A model generated the notes under the pieces. The model was not told where the DNA came from and made no database searches. It was given only the letters and a program-made list of their open reading frames with translations. Source: an uncultured Saprospiraceae bacterium (GTDB lineage: Bacteria > Bacteroidota > Bacteroidia > Chitinophagales > Saprospiraceae). Taken from it: 64,000 nucleotides of DNA. The DNA lies in assembly GCA_905480605.1 (NCBI GenBank), contig CAJQRD010000003.1, positions 1-64,000 of the forward strand, written 5' to 3'. This document shows, piece by piece, positions 36,919 through 45,520 of this stretch. How positions within the stretch are numbered: the stretch's first letter is position 1; the number at the start of each line of letters is the position of its first letter. A program made the position numbers and the translations under genes.

Positions 36919-38607
36919 ATGAGCCCAGGCAAATTAAATATTAAATCATCATCAAGATTACTACGATTTGAAAAAGTAATATCCACCTTGATCAAGTATG
37001 GATTCGAAGATTTGTTGGCTAAGCCTCCTTTCAATAAGTTAGTACCTCAGAGTAACATCTTGGTACCACAAAGAGACGGAAAAAAGGTCAGCAAATTTAC
37101 GACTCATGAAAGGGTGCGAATGGTGTGTGAAGAACTTGGAACTACTTTTATAAAATTTGCACAAATAGCTAGCAACAGGCCTGATCTTCTTCCAGATGAT
37201 CTGATTTCAGAATTAGAAAAGTTGCAAGATCAAGCGCCAGTTGTTTCATTAACAGATATTTACAGTATATTAGAAAAGGAACTGCCTAGAACTCTAGGAC
37301 AAATGGTTTCATCATTCAACAAAGTTCCAATCGCTTGTGCATCTATGGCACAAGTACACAGAGCTACTTTAAAAGGAGGAAAAGAGGTTGTTCTTAAGAT
37401 TCAAAGACCTAAGTTAAGAGAAGTTATAGCAGCCGATCTGGCAATACTTAAAAACTTAGTTTCGATTATTGAGAACTACTTTCCAAAATATAAAATATAC
37501 CAACCAAAGGAACTGGTGCGTATGTTTGAACAAAGTATTTCAGAAGAATTAAGCTTTAAGGTCGAAGCAAAAAATTTAGTGCAGTTTCAAAAAATGTTTG
37601 CTAAAAACCCAAACGTTTACATACCAGATATCTATCAAGAATTGAGCACTGATAAGGTAATTTGTATGGAGTATATTGATGGATATAAAATTACTGATCT
37701 TGAAAACCTTAAGGCGTTCAAAATTACAGGCAAGGAATTGGCACTGAAAGGAATTGGCTTATATTTCGAGCAGGTCTTCGAACATGGCTTTTTTCATGCA
37801 GACCCTCATCCAGGTAATATATTTGTGCTTGAAAACAGTAAAATTGCTTTTATAGATTATGGTATGGTAGGGATTATCATAGAAAGTGATAAAATTCTAT
37901 TCGCCAAAATTTTACTTGCGATTTATGATAAAGATGTACAAGGATTAAAAAAAGCTATCATGAGCTTTTCTACTGGTTTAGACAAAGACCAGCAACGTAA
38001 TCTTGAGTATGATATAAATTATTTTCTTCGTCACTACTCTACTGTTTCAATAGAAGACATTGATGGCAATGAAGTTATGAAAGGGCTTAACGCCTTGTTT
38101 TTTGATTATAAAATCAAGATCCCATCAAATCTTTTACTGTTACTAAAAGCACTAATAATTATTGAAGGTGTTGGATTAAAATTAGATCCGCAATATGATA
38201 TAATTCAAAACATTGGACCCTATGTAAAGAAATTACTTGAAAAAAAATATAACCCACAACGACTGAGTCAAGAAGTTTTGCGGTCAGCTGAAAATTCAAT
38301 AGAGCTTCTCAAAGAGCTGCCAGAAGATATTCGAGAAATAATTCATAAAATTAAAGAAGGCAAACTTCATATAGAATTTGAGCATATAGGTTTAGAAACA
38401 GTGTCCAATGACTTCAGTTCTAGTATCAATCGCCTGTCATTTACATTAATTGTAGTGGCTATAATCATAGGCTCATCGCTCTTGGTTGTAGCAAAAACAC
38501 CTCCTTTATACAAAAACCTACCAATTATTGGAATTATTGGTTATGTCATCGCAGCTTTGATGATGCTTAGAGCTTTTTATGCTTTTAAAAAGCATGGAAA
38601 TCTATAA
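36919..38607 (+). CDS. UbiB/ABC1 (ADCK-like) atypical kinase
   Basis: A 562-residue protein of the UbiB/ABC1 family, whose members support quinone biosynthesis or lipid homeostasis. Signs: GTTFIKFAQIASNRPDLLP (KxGQ-like segment), the Ala-rich loop CASMAQVHRATL, VVLKIQRP, FEHGFFHADPHPGN, and IAFIDYGMVG. Two C-terminal membrane segments (LIVVAIIIGSSLLVVAKT, IIGIIGYVIAALMMLRAFY) match the family. No canonical ubiquinone genes are nearby, so a menaquinone or membrane-stress role is as likely. Confidence 0.9.
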   Translation: MSPGKLNIKSSSRLLRFEKVISTLIKYGFEDLLAKPPFNKLVPQSNILVPQRDGKKVSKFTTHERVRMVCEELGTTFIKFAQIASNRPDLLPDDLISELEKLQDQAPVVSLTDIYSILEKELPRTLGQMVSSFNKVPIACASMAQVHRATLKGGKEVVLKIQRPKLREVIAADLAILKNLVSIIENYFPKYKIYQPKELVRMFEQSISEELSFKVEAKNLVQFQKMFAKNPNVYIPDIYQELSTDKVICMEYIDGYKITDLENLKAFKITGKELALKGIGLYFEQVFEHGFFHADPHPGNIFVLENSKIAFIDYGMVGIIIESDKILFAKILLAIYDKDVQGLKKAIMSFSTGLDKDQQRNLEYDINYFLRHYSTVSIEDIDGNEVMKGLNALFFDYKIKIPSNLLLLLKALIIIEGVGLKLDPQYDIIQNIGPYVKKLLEKKYNPQRLSQEVLRSAENSIELLKELPEDIREIIHKIKEGKLHIEFEHIGLETVSNDFSSSINRLSFTLIVVAIIIGSSLLVVAKTPPLYKNLPIIGIIGYVIAALMMLRAFYAFKKHGNL

Positions 38608-38690
38608 AAAAATATAATAGGAAGGTTCAGGAGTAAGTGAGATACCTCTTAGCTTTGCTTATTTCAACAATAAAAAAGCTAACAATCAAA

Positions 38691-38780
38691 ATGCAAGATT
38701 TTCATAAAGAATGCTTAATCAAAGAATATTATCAAAGTAAAAAGAACGTGTTAATAAAGAGGTATATAAAACAAAAATAA
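38691..38780 (+). CDS. Possible small basic peptide (29 aa)
   Basis: In the gap between the UbiB-type gene and the histidine kinase an ATG opens a 29-codon frame (MQDFHKECLIKEYYQSKK...), preceded by a full -7 match TAGCTTTG at 38650-38657. It could be a chance frame. No family. Confidence 0.25.
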   Translation: MQDFHKECLIKEYYQSKKNVLIKRYIKQK

Positions 38781-38830
38781 CTTATATTATAATGTTTATT
38801 CTTAAGGTATAGGTCTTGTTTTATTTACTT

Positions 38831-40096
38831 CTATTTTTTATAAGGAAGTATTATAAAAAAGGTAGTCCCTTTTTCGGCTTCACTTTCGAAGTGTATTGAT
38901 CCACCCAATAGTTCAACATAGTGCTTTACAATATTCAAACCCAAACCTGTACCTTGAATATTTGTAACATTACTTGCTCTAAAGAATCTAGAAAACAAGT
39001 GTTTTTGATCATCATACGGTATTCCTATGCCAGTATCTTTAATACGAAATTCCATATTTGTATCATTAAAGTACACATTGCAATAAACTTTGTCACTGCT
39101 ATATTTAGTTGCATTAGAAATTAAATTAAAAAGTATATTTTTTAATATGCGTTGATCAATCAACATAGGTTGCGGATCACCATGTATTTCATGTATAATG
39201 ACTTGACCTTCTTTTTTTATTAATCCCTTTGTAGCATCTATGATCTCCAAGCACAAATCGTCTATATTCAAAGAAGTCAAATTAATTTCGACCTTTCCTT
39301 CTTCCAACTTACTTAAGGACAAGAAATCATTCAATATCCCCGTAAGTGTTGACACAGATGATTTTATTCTAGCAAGATGCTTGTCGATATTTTTATTCTC
39401 AATGCCTTGAACATATCGACCCAGTAATGAAGCGGAAGACAAAATTGAAGTCAAGGGAGTTCTAAACTCATGGGAAGCCATTGAAACAAATCTTGACTTT
39501 AGGTTACTCAATTCTATCTCTTGACTCAAAGCTTGTTTTAGCTCTACTTCACTTGCCTTAAGCTTAGACTCTATTGTTATTCTATCTTTAATTTCTTTTT
39601 CCAAACTAATATTGGTGTGCAACAGCTTATTCACAGCTTTTTCAAGATCTACTGTTCTTTGATTGACTTTGGCCTCAAGTTCTTTATTTAGACTAATAAT
39701 TTCTTCCTCCGCACGTTTGACCTCAGAAAGATCATGAATAATACCGGTAAAAATGACACGATTATTTAATATGACTTCACTAACAGCCAATCGGAAAGGG
39801 AATACTGTCATATCTTTTCTTTGCCCCTTAACTTCTCGCCCAGTTCCAATTATTTTTGGTTGTTTCGTCTTGTTATACCTGTGGACATACCCATCATGTT
39901 CTGAATGATAAGGCTCTGGCATTAACATTTTAATATTATTGCCTATAACCTCTTTCGGACTGTAACCAAAAATACCCGCAGCTGCCGGATTGATACTTTC
40001 AACAATGGCCTTGTCATTAATTGTTATAATCCCATCTATAGCTGTTTCAATTATAGACTGCAATGTCAATGCAAAATCACTAGATCCCTTACTCAT
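38831..40096 (-). CDS. FixL-like heme-PAS oxygen-sensing histidine kinase
   Basis: A 421-residue soluble sensor kinase. The N-terminal PAS (about residues 10-125) follows FixL closely: MPEPYHSEHDGYVHRY, KIIGTGREVKGQRKD, FPFRLAV, FTGIIHDLSE. His67 in EHDGY corresponds to the heme ligand (His200 in B. japonicum FixL) and Arg87 to the distal Arg220, with the same 20-residue spacing. After a coiled coil come HisKA (phospho-His209 in MASHEFRTPL) and HATPase_c (NLISNATKYS, DTGIGIP, GTGLGLNIVKH). The likely partner is the receiver-CRP fusion at 61677-62717. Confidence 0.93.
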   Translation of the reverse strand: MSKGSSDFALTLQSIIETAIDGIITINDKAIVESINPAAAGIFGYSPKEVIGNNIKMLMPEPYHSEHDGYVHRYNKTKQPKIIGTGREVKGQRKDMTVFPFRLAVSEVILNNRVIFTGIIHDLSEVKRAEEEIISLNKELEAKVNQRTVDLEKAVNKLLHTNISLEKEIKDRITIESKLKASEVELKQALSQEIELSNLKSRFVSMASHEFRTPLTSILSSASLLGRYVQGIENKNIDKHLARIKSSVSTLTGILNDFLSLSKLEEGKVEINLTSLNIDDLCLEIIDATKGLIKKEGQVIIHEIHGDPQPMLIDQRILKNILFNLISNATKYSSDKVYCNVYFNDTNMEFRIKDTGIGIPYDDQKHLFSRFFRASNVTNIQGTGLGLNIVKHYVELLGGSIHFESEAEKGTTFFIILPYKK

Positions 40097-40159
40097 TGTA
40101 AATATTTGAAAGACTAAAGTATTATTTTTTATATTTAAAACGCAATCATAAACAAATTA

Positions 40160-40193
40160 TGATATTTATCATATTTTTAAGTGACTACAGTCA
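40160..40193. promoter_or_regulatory. Tandem regulon site between the FixL-like kinase and the USP operon
   Basis: TGATATTTATCA (40160-40171) and TGACTACAGTCA (40182-40193), both full matches, centres 22 bp apart. TACTTTTA (40217-40224) begins 29.5 bp past the second centre, so transcription starts near 40229. This makes the later ATG at 40239 the likely start of the first USP. The kinase gene lies on the other side, but no clear mirrored -7 element was found. Confidence 0.8.
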
Positions 40194-40238
40194 TTTAGAA
40201 AGCACCGTTAGCTCTTTACTTTTATGAAAATAGAAAAA

Positions 40239-41327
40239 ATGAATGCGATTAAACTTTATGGTCAACAAACATCAGCATTTGAGTATATAAAAATGATGCT
40301 GAATAGATTTGCAAAACGCGCAAATTTAGACTTACACATAGAAGAGGTAATGTCAACAGAGATTCTGATTAAGGAAAACATTACCAGTGTGCCTGCTATT
40401 GGGTTAGATAATAATGAAATACTGTATTATCATTCAAATGAGAACATTAATGAATTTGTAAAGAACGCGTACAAAAAAATATTTGTTCCCGAAAACTTTG
40501 GTGAAATAAAACATTTTTTAGTCCCAATAGACTTTTCAGAAGCATCCCTAAATGCTGCTGACTATGCTTTAAGCCTTGCAAAGGACCTTAGTGGTATTGT
40601 AACTTTGATGCACTGCTATGTACCTCATGTTTCCGATGCCCCAATTCCAGATACTACAGATATGATGGACAAACAAAGGGATTTGTTTGATAGTATAGTC
40701 GAAGTTTTTGAAGCAGAATATAAAGTAAAAGACTTAAATGCTCCTATCATAAATGCAAAGTTTGAGATAGGATTTCCAGGTGAGACAATAATCAAAGAAG
40801 CAAATAAGATGAATGCTATTGTGGTTATGGGAAATACTGGATCAGGAAATATGGCTAAAAAATTATTTGGCTCAGTATCTACAAAAGTAATCGCTGATTC
40901 GCAGCAACCTACCTTAATAATTCCACCAGATGTTATTTACGAAGGTTTCAATGAGATTGCATATGCTATGGATGATTTAAGAGTAGACAGTAAAGTAGTT
41001 GAAGATGTGATAAAATTGGTGCAAACAAGCTATGCAAGAATCAATTTGGTCCATATTGATGATAAAGAAAGCTATAATAACGACTTTGAGCTGAGTAAAC
41101 TATACAAAGTAAATTATCCAAAATCATTAATCTCTATACAACACGTAAAAAACAGCGATGTAACAGATGGTTTAAATGATTTTGTATCTAAAAATGAAAT
41201 AGACTTGCTTATTATGACACATGTCAAGAGAGGTATTCTTGACTCTATCTTTAAGTCCAGTCAAAGTAGGAAAGTTGCTATTACATCAACAACACCAGTT
41301 TTAATTTTACATTCAACAATAAAGTAA
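40239..41327 (+). CDS. Universal stress protein with N-terminal thioredoxin-like domain
   Basis: About 362 residues from M6 of the longest frame (40224). I chose ATG 40239 because the -7 element of the regulon promoter overlaps the first ATG. Residues 1-85 resemble a thioredoxin/glutaredoxin-type fold (MNAIKLYGQQTSAFEYIK..., SVPAIGLDNNEIL with a cis-Pro-like position) but lack any CxxC. Two UspA domains follow: the first with PIDFSEASLNAADYA and GNTGSGNMAKKLFGSVSTK, the second degenerate. First gene of a five-gene USP/CBS operon. Confidence 0.88.
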   Translation: MNAIKLYGQQTSAFEYIKMMLNRFAKRANLDLHIEEVMSTEILIKENITSVPAIGLDNNEILYYHSNENINEFVKNAYKKIFVPENFGEIKHFLVPIDFSEASLNAADYALSLAKDLSGIVTLMHCYVPHVSDAPIPDTTDMMDKQRDLFDSIVEVFEAEYKVKDLNAPIINAKFEIGFPGETIIKEANKMNAIVVMGNTGSGNMAKKLFGSVSTKVIADSQQPTLIIPPDVIYEGFNEIAYAMDDLRVDSKVVEDVIKLVQTSYARINLVHIDDKESYNNDFELSKLYKVNYPKSLISIQHVKNSDVTDGLNDFVSKNEIDLLIMTHVKRGILDSIFKSSQSRKVAITSTTPVLILHSTIK

Positions 41328-41333
41328 TAACCA

Positions 41334-42128
41334 ATGGAAAACAAAATAGCTATTGCATTTGATTTTAGTCAGGTATCAAAAAATGCTTTAAAATACGCGA
41401 TAGATTCAACTAAAAAAGAAGACATTCTAGAAGTCATACATGTAGACAATACATTGATACGGGCTGGGTCAGATGACCATATAAAGACTAAAATGGTTTC
41501 TGAAATAAAAGAGTACTTGAAAATTAAAGACTTACCTGAAAACCTGAAAATAACTGTACTTACAGGTCAAATTAAACAAGAACTGGAATCTTATATCAAT
41601 GAAAATATCTTTGATTATATTATTGTTGGTACACGTGACAAATACAATCTGGTGGAACGATGGATCGGAACAACATCATTGAGTTTGGTTAAGTCATTAA
41701 CTATTCCGGTATTGCTTATTCCTAGGTTTTCATTTTATAAAAAATATAAAAAAGTAATTGTAGCTAGCGATTATCACTTGACCAATAAAGCACTGCTTCA
41801 TCAAATAAAGATCTGGAATAAACCATATGGTGCCTTTGTTAAGTTTTTACACATCAAAGAAAATCAGGACAGTGACTACAGTGAGGAATCTCAAAACATT
41901 GTCAATGTATTGTTTGAAAAAGAACCAGCAGAGTTTGGATTCGAAATAGCTGTTTTAAATAGTAAAAACATAAGCGACTCATTGTTAAGCGCCGCTTATA
42001 ATTACAATGCCGATGTTTTGATTACAATCTCTGAGAATCAATCATTTATGAATAAACTTTTATTCAAGAGCTTATCAAAGGAAATGATCGAGAAATCATC
42101 AATTCCAGTACTATTTCTTCACAATTAA
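41334..42128 (+). CDS. Universal stress protein, two-domain
   Basis: A 264-residue tandem UspA protein. Domain 1 starts KIAIAFDFSQVSKNALKYA and carries GTRDKYNLVERWIGTTSLSLV, a recognisable but altered nucleotide loop. Domain 2 begins at KKVIVASDYHLTNKAL and lacks the loop. It starts six bases after the previous gene, in a USP/CBS operon. Confidence 0.9.
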   Translation: MENKIAIAFDFSQVSKNALKYAIDSTKKEDILEVIHVDNTLIRAGSDDHIKTKMVSEIKEYLKIKDLPENLKITVLTGQIKQELESYINENIFDYIIVGTRDKYNLVERWIGTTSLSLVKSLTIPVLLIPRFSFYKKYKKVIVASDYHLTNKALLHQIKIWNKPYGAFVKFLHIKENQDSDYSEESQNIVNVLFEKEPAEFGFEIAVLNSKNISDSLLSAAYNYNADVLITISENQSFMNKLLFKSLSKEMIEKSSIPVLFLHN

Positions 42129-42139
42129 AATTTAATCAC

Positions 42140-42943
42140 ATGAAAGTTTTATGCGCACTAGATTTTTCAAATACATCAGTAAATGCTGCCAAATGGATAA
42201 ATGAATTCCTATATGATTTGGGTGGAGGAGAAATTACATTTATCCATTGCATGGCAGTCCAACATAGAGCCATTGCTTTTAATCCCATGGAGGATATATT
42301 AAAAGATAATGCAGAACAAGACATTAAAAAGCTCATAGATTTTCTAAAAAAGGAAGGAATTACATATAAAGTTCACATTGCGAAAGCAGAACCCAAAACT
42401 TATATCAACCAATACTCCAATCATATAAAGGCAGATTGGGTTGTAACAGGAACTAAAGGTTTAACTGCGTTAAAAGAAATGACGGTAGGAAGCTTAACAG
42501 AAAGCTTGATAAAAGAATCAACTGTACCTGTAATTGCTGTACCACTCAATATAAAATATAAAAAACCTGAAACTATTGTTTTGGGAATTGATCATAAAAT
42601 CATTGACAATGAACAAATACTCAAACCACTGAAGAGTATTACAAATGTTATTGATGCTAAATTGATTCTACTTCATATTAATTCGCCAAAAGATGATATA
42701 TTAAAATTTGATCCGACATATGAAATATATTTTAGCGATATTAATTATGAATTAAAAATGGTTCCACAAACTGGGACAATTACTGATACACTCAATGATT
42801 ACTGTGAGAAAAATGGAGTTGATTTATTAACAATGATACATCACAAAAGAAATTGGCTTCAAGAATTGTTTCAATTTAGCAGTTCGAAAAAAGAATTGTT
42901 TGATTTAAGGATTCCTTTATTTATTTTACCTGAAAATAATTAA
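42140..42943 (+). CDS. Universal stress protein, two-domain
   Basis: A 267-residue tandem UspA protein, the third in the operon. Domain 1 shows VLCALDFSNTSVNAAKWI and the loop GTKGLTALKEMTVGSLTESLI, close to the UspA ATP-binding consensus. Domain 2 (TIVLGIDHKIIDNEQ) is degenerate. Eleven bases separate it from the previous gene. Confidence 0.9.
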   Translation: MKVLCALDFSNTSVNAAKWINEFLYDLGGGEITFIHCMAVQHRAIAFNPMEDILKDNAEQDIKKLIDFLKKEGITYKVHIAKAEPKTYINQYSNHIKADWVVTGTKGLTALKEMTVGSLTESLIKESTVPVIAVPLNIKYKKPETIVLGIDHKIIDNEQILKPLKSITNVIDAKLILLHINSPKDDILKFDPTYEIYFSDINYELKMVPQTGTITDTLNDYCEKNGVDLLTMIHHKRNWLQELFQFSSSKKELFDLRIPLFILPENN

Positions 42944-42947
42944 TATC

Positions 42948-43391
42948 ATGAATGTTATACTTAACAAACAATTAAAAACAATCAACAAAGGTGCTCTCAA
43001 AACCATAACTCCTCAGACCTCAGGAACAGAGGTAGCAGAATTATTTGAAACAACAGATGCAAACCACCTTCCTGTAGTTGATGAAAACAATGAGGCTATT
43101 GGTATAATCAGCTTAGGCGACTATCGACAACTTCAGCATCATTTTACAAGATTTAACTTGGGAGTCTCTGTAAAGGAAAATGAAAAGTTCTTAAAGTCCT
43201 TGTGTGCGCATGAAATCATGACACCTAATCCAGTTTGTCTTGATATCCAAGGCACTTTAGGAGATGCCATTGACATTTTTAAAAGTAATAAAATACATTC
43301 CGTTATAATATGTAATAACAAAAAAGTCGTAGGAATTATTACACCAGTTGATATATTAAAATATGTAGTAGAACCAGCATTATTACAATAA
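42948..43391 (+). CDS. CBS-pair domain protein
   Basis: A 147-residue protein made only of a tandem CBS pair (Bateman module). Typical pieces: HLPVVDENNEAIGIISLGDY in the first and IHSVIICNNKKVVGIITPVDILKYV in the second. Such proteins bind adenine nucleotides and report energy state. Fourth gene of the operon, four bases after the USP stop. Confidence 0.9.
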   Translation: MNVILNKQLKTINKGALKTITPQTSGTEVAELFETTDANHLPVVDENNEAIGIISLGDYRQLQHHFTRFNLGVSVKENEKFLKSLCAHEIMTPNPVCLDIQGTLGDAIDIFKSNKIHSVIICNNKKVVGIITPVDILKYVVEPALLQ

Positions 43392-43404
43392 TAAAAATAC
43401 TGAC

Positions 43405-43824
43405 ATGAATTTCGATGTAACTGCAATAATGACGAAAAACCCATCATGGATAAGTTGCAATGCAAGTATTAAGGAATCTATTGATTTACTCAACGCCACA
43501 AATTTATCTCACCTTCTGGTTTTAGATGATAAAGAATTAATTGGTATAATATCAAAGAATGATCTATTAGAAAAATTTTTTGATATTACCAATACTTCAT
43601 CTGGAAAAATGTACAGCACTATGGTTTTGAATCACACAAAGGTGAAGTCATTGATAAAGAATATCCCAATTACTATTAATGATACTTCATCTTGTCACAA
43701 TGCCATGGAACTTATGATAAAAAACAAAGTACATAGTATTCCTGTACTAAATGATGAAAAAGAAGCTATTGGTATAATTACCCCAACCGATATAATGTAT
43801 GCATTATATCGAGATAATATTTAA
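43405..43824 (+). CDS. CBS-pair domain protein
   Basis: A 139-residue CBS pair (AIMTKNPSWISCN, SHLLVLDDKELIGIISKNDL, VHSIPVLNDEKEAIGIITPTDIM). It differs from the upstream copy by an intervening HTKVKSLI segment. Last gene of the five-gene operon; a 14-bp stem-loop follows directly. Confidence 0.9.
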   Translation: MNFDVTAIMTKNPSWISCNASIKESIDLLNATNLSHLLVLDDKELIGIISKNDLLEKFFDITNTSSGKMYSTMVLNHTKVKSLIKNIPITINDTSSCHNAMELMIKNKVHSIPVLNDEKEAIGIITPTDIMYALYRDNI

Positions 43825-43826
43825 AG

Positions 43827-43865
43827 TATGGAATCATATAACCCTAAAAGATATATGATTCCATA
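43827..43865 (+). terminator. Stem-loop at the end of the USP/CBS operon
   Basis: A perfect 14-bp stem (43827-43840 with 43852-43865) around an 11-base loop, two bases after the last stop codon. There is no clean T run, so it may stabilise the 3' end of the mRNA instead of, or in addition to, ending transcription. Confidence 0.55.
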
Positions 43866-44125
43866 TCGTATTATTAGTACCACTATTTATATTTACAATA
43901 CAACCTAAAATATTTAGATACCAAATGGTAGATTTCCTTCCTTCCCCCCTATTAAATTAATCGACCTATACCATTTATAACCTCAGTAGAATGATAGCAA
44001 CTGTAGCTTTAAGTTTTAGACTTTAATGCCGTGTTTTGCTGTAACTATTTCCCAAGCTTCAACAATTATACTTAAACACAATAATAAATTAAATTAATTA
44101 TACCCCAACGTACATTTCATATTTT

Positions 44126-44360
44126 GCATAGGTAAGCTATGCCTTATAACTCCTTATACATGCCAGTATCTTTGAATGAGTCAGAATGGTTCATGTGGAG
44201 GAGTTATTAGAATAATTTCTGGGCGTCTATCGATAGTTATCGGTAGACTGGCGTGTTGCATACTTTATAGCAAGGAAAAAGTATGAGAATAAGATAATAA
44301 CTGGATTGCGGAACACCTCTAAGTAAGAGAATGTGGTTCAAGGCTTTTTATCCACAAGGG
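44126..44360 (+). ncRNA. Candidate structured RNA in a gene-free gap
   Basis: Several helices can be drawn in order: GCATAG (44126-44131)/CTATGC (44137-44142); ATAACTCC (44146-44153)/GGAGTTAT (44200-44207), enclosing ACATG/CATGT and CCA/TGG; GTCTATCGA (44225-44233)/TCGGTAGAC (44240-44248) with one G-U; and GAAC...GTTC (44311-44339) enclosing CTCT/AGAG. The last competes with TGTGG (44332-44336)/CCACA (44352-44356). It is based on folding by eye only; no known RNA class is recognised. Confidence 0.35.
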
Positions 44361-44400
44361 GGGGATATGTAAATGTAAAAAGTTATAGAGATTTATTCGC

Positions 44401-44629
44401 CTAAGGCATCTCATTAGGGATGTCTATAATCATTCCTTTATCCATCGCATTATCAATCTCTTTTTTTAACTTATCCCACATCTCCTTGTTTTTTTTTGTT
44501 TTTTGGTGTGACTCTACTCTGTTCCCAAGTCTTTCCTCTTGTGATTTCAGCGATTGCGGTTCTCATTTGTTCTCCATCCATAGTTGCTTTTTGATATCTA
44601 GATTTCTTAGTTCTCGACGATTCACCTCT
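44401..44629 (-). pseudogene. Frameshifted remnant of an unrecognised small gene
   Basis: The minus strand reads RTKKSRYQKATMDGEQMRTA and IAEITRGKTWEQSRVTPKN, then a stop after an A-rich run. Shifting frame at the A run gives NKEMWDKLKKEIDNAMDKG and MIIDIPNEMP to a stop at 44401. I read this as one gene of about 75 codons broken by a slippage-type frameshift. The family is unknown; a programmed frameshift cannot be excluded. Confidence 0.4.
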
Positions 44630-44749
44630 TTAGTTTTGATTATCAAGATTTAAATGGCGATTCAAAAATTTAGAATCTAATTCACTACTTTAAGTATCAA
44701 ATTTAAAATTAATCCTATTAACGTATTTCTTTAGATAAAATTAATGCGC

Positions 44750-45520
44750 CTACATTAAAACAGATGGTTTAGAGTAAGCATATAATTGGATCAACTCCTC
44801 AAATGCGTCACCCAACTGATCACAAGGCAGCTTAAACTTATCTTGCATTGCTGTTTCAATTGCAATTAGCAAGGAAAAAGTACAACTGTTAATATCCTCT
44901 TTTGCTGTAGAATGCCTATTCTTATTCATCCCAGGATAGAATTTTTGAATTTCAGAAATATGCAAATAATCGTAGTTTTCCCAATTGCATATCATATCAT
45001 TGATCATGTCCTCAAACTCATGCCATTCTTTCAGGTCCATCATAGGATCATCAATCGTAAAATCTATACTCTGATAAACATCAATTACATCCCATAATTG
45101 ATCCAGTGAATAAGATGAATAAAAGTAACATTGTCTTAAAGATCTAAACTCATACATAATATGATAAGACATTTTTTCAATATTCAAATAATCCCTACTA
45201 CCTACGCTTGTTGCCAATAGTTTATAATAATAATCCAGGTCACTTACAAATTCTTCTACATTTACATGAGGAAGGTCAGTGGCCAGCAGCTTCTTTTTTA
45301 CAAACAACCATTCTTTTTGACAAGACTTAAATTTTTCATCTAATTGACTACCATTTGCTTGTCTTCCCAACAACCAAACTTTCATTAAATTCTGATCTAA
45401 ATCTTGAAAAACAATATCATCCAAGCTTACTTGTGAATCAACATCGTTACCTTGACAGTAAGCAAAAGAACTGACTAGCATTAATAAAATAACAGTAATA
45501 TATTTCATAGAAGTAAGCAT
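44750..45520 (-). CDS. Exported protein of unknown function (256 aa)
   Basis: An N-terminal signal peptide (from MKYITVILLMLVSSFAYCQ; true start may be the ATG at 45508) is followed by a helical body rich in Tyr, Asp and Trp with several cysteines (CQKEW, RQCYFY, NDMICNW, INSCTF, LPCDQ). No known domain is recognised. It overlaps the stop of the upstream lipoprotein gene by one base and ends the seven-gene minus-strand operon. Confidence 0.65.
   Translation of the reverse strand: MLTSMKYITVILLMLVSSFAYCQGNDVDSQVSLDDIVFQDLDQNLMKVWLLGRQANGSQLDEKFKSCQKEWLFVKKKLLATDLPHVNVEEFVSDLDYYYKLLATSVGSRDYLNIEKMSYHIMYEFRSLRQCYFYSSYSLDQLWDVIDVYQSIDFTIDDPMMDLKEWHEFEDMINDMICNWENYDYLHISEIQKFYPGMNKNRHSTAKEDINSCTFSLLIAIETAMQDKFKLPCDQLGDAFEELIQLYAYSKPSVLM

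Noticed and set aside
44301-44345. Resemblance to group II intron domain V
   Set aside because: The hairpin has a two-part stem with a 3-base bulge, but lacks the AGC/AGU triad and GNRA loop, and there is no reverse transcriptase nearby.
44420-44653. 77-codon plus-strand frame rich in Ser and Phe
   Set aside because: It is the antisense shadow of the frameshifted minus-strand fragment, which reads much more like protein.
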